Assembly (NCBI GenBank): GCA_905233285.1 | Contig: CAJODY010000007.1 | Span: 1-47,328, forward strand | Direction of reading: 5' to 3' | Origin: an uncultured Bacteroidaceae bacterium | GTDB lineage: Bacteria > Bacteroidota > Bacteroidia > Bacteroidales > Bacteroidaceae | Length of the DNA: 47,328 bases | Shown here: in pieces, positions 42,909 through 47,328 of the stretch | Layout of the letters: each line of letters opens with the position of its first letter | Position numbering within the stretch: the stretch's first letter is position 1 | Notes under the pieces: generated by a model | Database searches by the model: none | What the model saw: the letters and a program-made list of their open reading frames with translations, nothing else | What the model was told of the DNA's origin: nothing | Made by a program: the position numbers and the translations under genes

Positions 42909-44627
42909 TTACAATTGGTTTCCTATCCTGAATCTAAATTTCCAGCATTGTGTTCTATCGTCAAGAGTTACATCAATTCTCCCATCTATTTTCATAAGGT
43001 TATACATATCCCACTTACTGCAATAGAACTCAACTTCATCATACTGCCTGATTATAAAAGGGCAATCTCCATTATTGGTATCTGTAAAATTCCAATCTTT
43101 CTTCAAGTTTGCATAAACCTTGTTTACACAGATTCTTTCACCATCGTACAAAAATATTTTCTTGGCGTCATCAAGAGTCTGAATTGTACGACCATAATTC
43201 TTTAATTCTCCTGCCTCAATCTTATCATACTTGTTTTCTGACACGTTAAGACAAAGTGGCTCCAACTCATAATTTTCGTTTTCAAAGTATTCTGGTATTT
43301 TTACATTCCCTTCCTCATCTATGCATTCCCTATATTGTCTAACAATATTATCAGCAATGATTTTCTGAACGGGGATTTTAGAGAGAAGATGAATTCCTTT
43401 GAGTGTCCTGCAACGACTCAGAGCTACATATACCTGACCGAATGCAAATGATTTGGAAGCATCAATTGCCACCTCGTTGAACGTCAGTCCCTGACTTTTA
43501 TGGATACTTACTGCCCAAGCCAATTTCAACGGAAACTGAGTATAGGTTCCTGAGACCTCTGTATATATTTTTTTTGTTTGTTTATCAACGTAATATGAAT
43601 ACTGTTCCCATCTTGCACGTTTAACATCCACAATCTTACCATTATCTTTCTCCACTAAAATGTAATCATTGTACAAGCTCTTCACCCATCCCATTGTTCC
43701 ATTGACATACTGATGTCCTTCGTTGTCATTTCGTTGAAACATCACGCGAGCACCCACCTTCAGCTTCAAATTATATTTGACAGGGTATCTTCCACCAAAC
43801 CAATTCCATGCCGTGCCGGAATAAGTTCTTACTGGATTCTTTAGCTTCTCAAACATCTCCTCATTCCATCTATCTGTCTTGTGGATATGTGTCATCAATG
43901 TGACAACTTTATCAGTAACCCCTGGATGATAGTCTGGTTCTAATCTTTTATCCAGTTCCTTGATGTCAGAATATTCGACATCGGCAACACGGATATTATT
44001 TAAAAGATTGATAAACTTTCTATTTTCCTGTCTATGTATTTTCTCCAACTCTACAACCTTATATCTAAGACCCTGTAAAGCATAGCTACTGAAAAAATAC
44101 AGAGAATTATAATACTCATCTAAAATCTCTTTCTCGTCAGATTTCACGACTGGGCATAATTGGTACAAGTCCCCAAACATAACTAGTTGCACACCGCCAA
44201 AGGGAAGATTATTACCTCTATAATGTCGTAAAATAGCGTCAGTTGCATCCAGCATATCACATCGAACCATACTTATCTCATCAATAACAAGCATATCTAT
44301 ACCACGAAGTGTTTCTGACGTTCCTGCATCTAATTGATACAGACTAGGTAGCACTTCGTGCTCAGGAAGATATGGCTTTAGAGGTAATCTAAGAAAGCTG
44401 TGCATGGTAAAACCTTCTGCGTTTTCTGCCGCTACACCTGTCGGAGCAACAACAGCCAACACCTTTTTTCCTTCGTATATCTTCCTGAGTTTTTTTAATA
44501 TTTCCGTCTTTCCAGTACCTGCTTTACCTGTTATAAAAAGATTTTCACCACTCTCTATGCAATCAAGTGCAAGTTTTTGGTACTCGTCAAGTACTATTTC
44601 CTTCTTTTTTCTTAAAACACCAAACAT
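42909..44627 (-). CDS. PIF1-like superfamily 1 helicase
   Basis: Encodes 572 residues. DEYQKLALDCIESGENLFITG leads to Walker A GKAGTGKT (34-41); MLVIDEISMVRCDMLDATD is Walker B; MFGDLYQLCPV is motif III; SIHKSQGLTFNEV and YVALSRCRTLKGI are motifs V and VI. About 110 C-terminal residues have no domain I recognise. It follows the methyltransferase/DUF262 pair, but a terminator (44695-44723) and a perfect promoter (44663-44693) lie between, so it can be expressed alone. A defence role is inferred from position only. Confidence 0.9.
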   Translation of the reverse strand: MFGVLRKKKEIVLDEYQKLALDCIESGENLFITGKAGTGKTEILKKLRKIYEGKKVLAVVAPTGVAAENAEGFTMHSFLRLPLKPYLPEHEVLPSLYQLDAGTSETLRGIDMLVIDEISMVRCDMLDATDAILRHYRGNNLPFGGVQLVMFGDLYQLCPVVKSDEKEILDEYYNSLYFFSSYALQGLRYKVVELEKIHRQENRKFINLLNNIRVADVEYSDIKELDKRLEPDYHPGVTDKVVTLMTHIHKTDRWNEEMFEKLKNPVRTYSGTAWNWFGGRYPVKYNLKLKVGARVMFQRNDNEGHQYVNGTMGWVKSLYNDYILVEKDNGKIVDVKRARWEQYSYYVDKQTKKIYTEVSGTYTQFPLKLAWAVSIHKSQGLTFNEVAIDASKSFAFGQVYVALSRCRTLKGIHLLSKIPVQKIIADNIVRQYRECIDEEGNVKIPEYFENENYELEPLCLNVSENKYDKIEAGELKNYGRTIQTLDDAKKIFLYDGERICVNKVYANLKKDWNFTDTNNGDCPFIIRQYDEVEFYCSKWDMYNLMKIDGRIDVTLDDRTQCWKFRFRIGNQL

Positions 44628-44662
44628 GCTATACTTTTTATTTATTACGTATTAGCCCCCTG

Positions 44663-44693
44663 CAAAAATACAAACTATTTCTCAATCTGCAAA
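44663..44693 (-). promoter_or_regulatory. Consensus promoter of PIF1-like helicase
   Basis: Read on the minus strand: TTTG (44690-44693), exactly 19 nt, then TATTTTTG (44663-44670). Both boxes and the spacing fit the Bacteroidota housekeeping promoter. It lies 36 bp before the start codon. Confidence 0.8.
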
Positions 44694-44694
44694 A

Positions 44695-44723
44695 TTAAGA
44701 AAAAAGAGGCACTAAGCCCCTTT
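44695..44723 (-). terminator. Terminator after methyltransferase-DUF262 operon
   Basis: On the minus strand AAAGGGGC and GCCTCTTT pair (one G-U) around a 5-nt loop, followed by a T-run. It separates the two-gene operon from the helicase promoter. Confidence 0.75.
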
Positions 44724-44745
44724 CTTACAATAATTCCGTTGAGTT

Positions 44746-45870
44746 CTATTTTGCACCTTTCCTGCGATTACATTCCCTACAGAGCATCTGACAGTTTTCT
44801 ACAACGGTTCGTCCACCTTCGCGCCAAGGGGTGATGTGGTCGCCTTCCATAAACTCCAAGTCAAACTCTTTACCACAAATAGGACAAATGTGGTTTTGCT
44901 TTTCCCATACAGCAAGTTTGATGTCGTCAGGGAATGCGCGAAGGTCAAGATAATGTTCGTCTCCTGTCAAGACGTATGGAATGATTCCAACAGGCTTCTG
45001 GATTTCGCTGTCTCGCATCAGTTCTGAGATACGTTTTCCAAGTTCGGCTGTATTGAGGGTTTCTTTCCCATATTTGTCATAAAGCATAGCCCAGTCAAGA
45101 CCTTTCATTATCTTCTTGAACTTCTTCATGTCAAAGTTCGTTATAGCCCAGTTAAGCACTGTCTGGAAATATGTCCACAAGTTATTTGCATTTGGGTCAT
45201 GCTGATGTTGAGCCATATAGCCTACAGCTGTCTGTCTGTGTCCGTTGCGGGTCTCGTGGTCTGCCATCCATTCAAGTGCTTTCTTCAGGAAGTCCTGACG
45301 GATAGGAGTGCCGTTTACGAGGTCTTTTCCCAAGCGGTATGCGCCACAATTCGTCTTTGAAAAGTGACGTTTGGCATCTGTTACGAATGGTCCTGCAAAG
45401 ATGGCGTTGTTTATCTCCTGCTCATTGAGTGGCTTACCTGCTATGTTGATGGTCTGAAACCATTCCAATTTCTCTGAAGCATCACCCTCGCATACATAGA
45501 CCGTCAATTTATAGTCGAGTATCTTCTTCTGTATATCTTCCGGCTGATTGAAGAAGTTCTTGAAGTCGTATGAGAACTTTCCGTCCACATATTCACAAAG
45601 CGAAAGTGTACGTTGCTGTCCGTCCATCACTTCGTAAGGGCAGTCTGCATCATCACTTCGTTTCACCCAATACATCACATTCAGCGGATAACCTTTCAGC
45701 ACAGTTGTTATCACAGCCTGTTGTTCCTTTTCATTGTATATAAATTCGCGCTGATAAGGAGGACGGATGTCCAACTGTCCGTCATATCCGCGAACTCCCT
45801 GTTCGTCGTTATTTACATAACCTTTGACTATCTCGCCAACAGTCACTTCTATTTGCTTTATTGTCATCAT
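44746..45870 (-). CDS. DUF262 and HNH endonuclease protein
   Basis: Encodes 374 residues. The N-terminal DUF262 domain (ParB/Srx fold) shows RPPYQREFIYNEKEQQAVI and the conserved DGQQR at 83-87. From about residue 329 a complete HNH module follows: CPIC, EGDHITPWREGG, then N, and CRECNRRK. The DUF262-HNH pairing resembles GmrSD-type modification-dependent nucleases, where DUF262 hydrolyses NTP and HNH cuts DNA. Its ATG overlaps the methyltransferase stop as ATGA, so the two are coupled; it is the best candidate for the nuclease partner of that methyltransferase. Confidence 0.9.
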   Translation of the reverse strand: MMTIKQIEVTVGEIVKGYVNNDEQGVRGYDGQLDIRPPYQREFIYNEKEQQAVITTVLKGYPLNVMYWVKRSDDADCPYEVMDGQQRTLSLCEYVDGKFSYDFKNFFNQPEDIQKKILDYKLTVYVCEGDASEKLEWFQTINIAGKPLNEQEINNAIFAGPFVTDAKRHFSKTNCGAYRLGKDLVNGTPIRQDFLKKALEWMADHETRNGHRQTAVGYMAQHQHDPNANNLWTYFQTVLNWAITNFDMKKFKKIMKGLDWAMLYDKYGKETLNTAELGKRISELMRDSEIQKPVGIIPYVLTGDEHYLDLRAFPDDIKLAVWEKQNHICPICGKEFDLEFMEGDHITPWREGGRTVVENCQMLCRECNRRKGAK

Positions 45871-46925
45871 GGCTTTTGAGGGTGTTTGTTACGGATTAGA
45901 ATTCTTGCATAAACACTTTTTCCTTTTACATAAAATTTCGCTCTACCATCATTGCCATTTGTTAACCCATCTCCTTTTGCTCCGGACATTAATCCTAGAA
46001 TCTCGAATTGGTCTGGACTAAATTTATCTAAAAAAGTTATTGGCACTCCCATCGATTCCATATAATCATAGGGTATATCTGATGTCTTGCTTACTTCTAT
46101 TGCATCATAATTATCATAAGTTGGATATTCTTCAGACGAATATCTACAAACAAGGTCAAGTTCTTCATGGCGTTTCTTGTGATCAAGATTAGTGAACCAT
46201 CGAACTCCTTTTACGCGAATATATTTTCTCCCATCATTGTCTACACCACACCCTGCTGCATTTAATGGATAATTATCTGGTACGTTAAATTTACGATCAC
46301 CGCTTGTAATGCTTGGTCCGAGCCATAGGAGATTTTCTTTCATAAGTGGAAAAACCTCTTTGTATGTTATTGCATTGACATTACCAATTATCAAAAATTT
46401 CTTATTGTATTTAACGAGTTGTGCAAGATACTCTCGAAATAATGAGAAAGGAGGATTAGTAACAACAATATCTGCCTGCTTTAGAAGTTCTATACATTCA
46501 GGGTCACGAAAATCTCCTGTCTGCAAAGTGGAAAGAACATTCTTATCATTCTGCAAAAGATAACGTACATCTGCAAGGTCAACAGCACCATCGCCATTGA
46601 CATCCGTCACTTCTGTTATCTCTACTTTATACGCCTGTTTCCTGACCTCGCCTTCCCACGGCTCAAAACAGAACACCAACTCATTACCTTGAACTGGCGA
46701 ACCATTATAGCAAGTGCAAATCAGTTTCTTCAAACCTAACTGATTGAAACGAAGAGCAAAGTATTTGAAGAAATTACTCTCATAAGGGTCATCACAATTG
46801 CAGAGCACAACCTTATCGCGGAAGTGAGGCCAATAATGTTGCAATTCCTTTTCGATGTCAGTTAACTGCGTGTAGAACTCATCCTTTCTTGCAGTCTTTG
46901 CATCGCTCATGTTCTTGTTAGCCAT
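45867..46925 (-). CDS. EcoRI-family adenine-specific DNA methyltransferase
   Basis: Encodes 352 residues. The family opening KTARKDEFYTQLTDIEKEL, LCNCDDPYESNFFKYFALRF and catalytic motif NPPFSLF (157-163, preceded by ADIVVT) identify an M.EcoRI-type N6-adenine methyltransferase. Residues 108-119 read DVNGDGAVDLAD, a dockerin-like calcium loop. The part coding residues after about 140 is A+T richer than the N-terminal part, as in the left methyltransferase. It has a consensus promoter and a leader of about 290 nt. No EcoRI-type endonuclease is adjacent; the DUF262-HNH protein follows instead. Confidence 0.92.
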   Translation of the reverse strand: MANKNMSDAKTARKDEFYTQLTDIEKELQHYWPHFRDKVVLCNCDDPYESNFFKYFALRFNQLGLKKLICTCYNGSPVQGNELVFCFEPWEGEVRKQAYKVEITEVTDVNGDGAVDLADVRYLLQNDKNVLSTLQTGDFRDPECIELLKQADIVVTNPPFSLFREYLAQLVKYNKKFLIIGNVNAITYKEVFPLMKENLLWLGPSITSGDRKFNVPDNYPLNAAGCGVDNDGRKYIRVKGVRWFTNLDHKKRHEELDLVCRYSSEEYPTYDNYDAIEVSKTSDIPYDYMESMGVPITFLDKFSPDQFEILGLMSGAKGDGLTNGNDGRAKFYVKGKSVYARILIRNKHPQKP

Positions 46926-47212
46926 ACGCTACGCATTAATGCGTATTGCTTATCTTCGGATGTGGGGAGTGGAGCACAAAGAAAGCATGAACGTTCATCA
47001 TCCATGCTTCAAAGGCTCTAGCACTTGCCCACAAAACCAGATAAGTCACGCCCATGCTTATCGCACAGACGCTTGCAACTTATTCTTCGGTTTTGTCTTT
47101 TTTGAATGTGCTAGATTCTTGAAGCTTTTCCGAATAACAGCAAACGCTTGTTATATTTCCATAAAGTTCTGTACCGGCACCTCCGCTGAGGTCATATGTC
47201 GATACTTCTCTG
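46926..47212 (-). other. Long structured leader of EcoRI-family methyltransferase operon
   Basis: No gene is seen. Arms GCTTCAA (47006-47012) and TTGAAGC (47119-47125), then 47017-47024 with 47108-47115, close a domain of about 120 nt; inside, ACAAAACC (47031-47038) pairs with GGTTTTGT (47089-47096) and ATAAGT (47041-47046) with ACTTAT (47078-47083). A short hairpin near 47137-47157 and a 12-bp palindrome ATGAACGTTCAT (46987-46998) add structure. The stretch at 46971-46992 resembles 632-652 of the left leader. Confidence 0.6.
46930..46945. promoter_or_regulatory. 16-bp perfect palindrome before methyltransferase start
   Basis: TACGCATTAATGCGTA is fully self-complementary and ends 5 bp before the start codon at 46925. 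It could be an operator for a dimeric regulator or a hairpin that hides the translation start; no regulator gene is adjacent. Confidence 0.7.
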
Positions 47213-47243
47213 CAAAGATACGGTTAAGTGAATACAGAACAAA
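47213..47243 (-). promoter_or_regulatory. Consensus promoter of EcoRI-family methyltransferase operon
   Basis: Read on the minus strand: TTTG (47240-47243), exactly 19 nt ending CTTAACCG, then TATCTTTG (47213-47220). This is the intact form of the module repeated and decayed at the left end. Confidence 0.85.
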
Positions 47244-47328
47244 ATAAAATCATTTATTTTTTATGTTGAGCGCAAGTATCTTGCACGAGCGTAGCGAAGT
47301 GAACGATACGGTTAAGTGAGAGATGTAC
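47230..47328 (-). repeat. Right copy of 99-bp exact inverted repeat, at window end
   Basis: Reverse complement of 271-369 without a mismatch. The window stops exactly where this alignment begins, as expected if an assembler ended the contig at a repeated k-mer. Whether the match continues beyond cannot be seen. Confidence 0.95.

Noticed and set aside
1-47328. Window as a complete transposon with 99-bp terminal inverted repeats
   Set aside because: No transposase, integrase or target duplication is seen, 270 bp precede the left repeat, and the exact end at the repeat is better explained by contig breakage. Housekeeping genes such as pckA and ybeY lie inside.
1-47328. Circular plasmid or phage genome
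   Set aside because: The ends share an inverted, not direct, repeat, and no replication, partition or virion genes were found.

Overview
The window looks like a metagenome-derived or draft contig from a Bacteroidales bacterium, probably Prevotellaceae. Evidence: many -7 elements of the Bacteroidota type (TAnnTTTG), no consistent Shine-Dalgarno sequences, families typical of the order (DUF5020, DUF4143 ATPases, DUF4422, LtaS-like sulfatase-fold enzymes) and dispersed ACATC-type heptamer microsatellites. The genus is inference. No tRNA, rRNA, integrase, transposase, reverse transcriptase or CRISPR array was seen.

Layout. (1) 1-5.8 kb: decayed promoter-shaped repeats, a long structured leader, and a three-gene restriction-modification-like operon (small SAM methyltransferase half, NPPY methyltransferase, T5orf172/GIY-YIG-helicase fusion). 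(2) 5.9-34.2 kb: an HD hydrolase and then a large surface-glycan/LPS locus in several transcription units. It holds glf, ybeY, rfbB, MBOAT acyltransferase and SGNH partner; an LtaS-like enzyme, GT2, WecE aminotransferase, GT87 and SUMF1; LpxL, DUF6492, GT90 and GT11; DUF4422 and GT2 genes; a second GT87; a CDP-glycerol glycerophosphotransferase-GT2 fusion; an MsbA-like ABC exporter; a second LtaS-like enzyme; GtrA. (3) 34.3-38.9 kb: housekeeping genes pckA, a HAD phosphatase, an NCS2 purine permease and DUF5020. (4) 38.9-42.5 kb: two AAA/DUF4143 ATPases, each with three evenly spaced repeats in its promoter, plus gene-tail relics and a small membrane protein. (5) 42.5-47.3 kb: a second defence-like locus on the minus strand (EcoRI-family adenine methyltransferase, DUF262-HNH protein, separately transcribed PIF1-like helicase) behind another long structured leader.

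The two defence-like loci sit at the ends, read inward, and share an exact 99-bp promoter-region repeat in inverted orientation. The right copy keeps a perfect TTTG-N19-TATCTTTG promoter; the left copy has lost 12 bp that include its -7 element. Each methyltransferase operon has a leader of about 290-330 nt with long hairpins, and in the left one mutually exclusive hairpins resemble an attenuator. Decayed copies of one methyltransferase C-terminus (FIESMI[K/R]PME-stop) lie at both loci, so related cassettes have passed through both places. This paired architecture, a shared promoter element plus structured leader driving different methyltransferase systems, is the best candidate for something undescribed.

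In the glycan locus, rfbB and wecE imply dTDP-4-amino-4,6-dideoxygalactose and glf implies UDP-galactofuranose. Two LtaS-like enzymes plus a glycerophosphotransferase domain suggest phosphoglycerol decoration or polymer. A four-copy 7-bp repeat inside the MBOAT gene is a plausible phase-variation switch: losing one unit would fuse the MBOAT and SGNH reading frames.

The window ends exactly at the edge of the 99-bp repeat, as expected where an assembler stopped at a repeat, so the inverted ends should not be read as proven ends of a mobile element.
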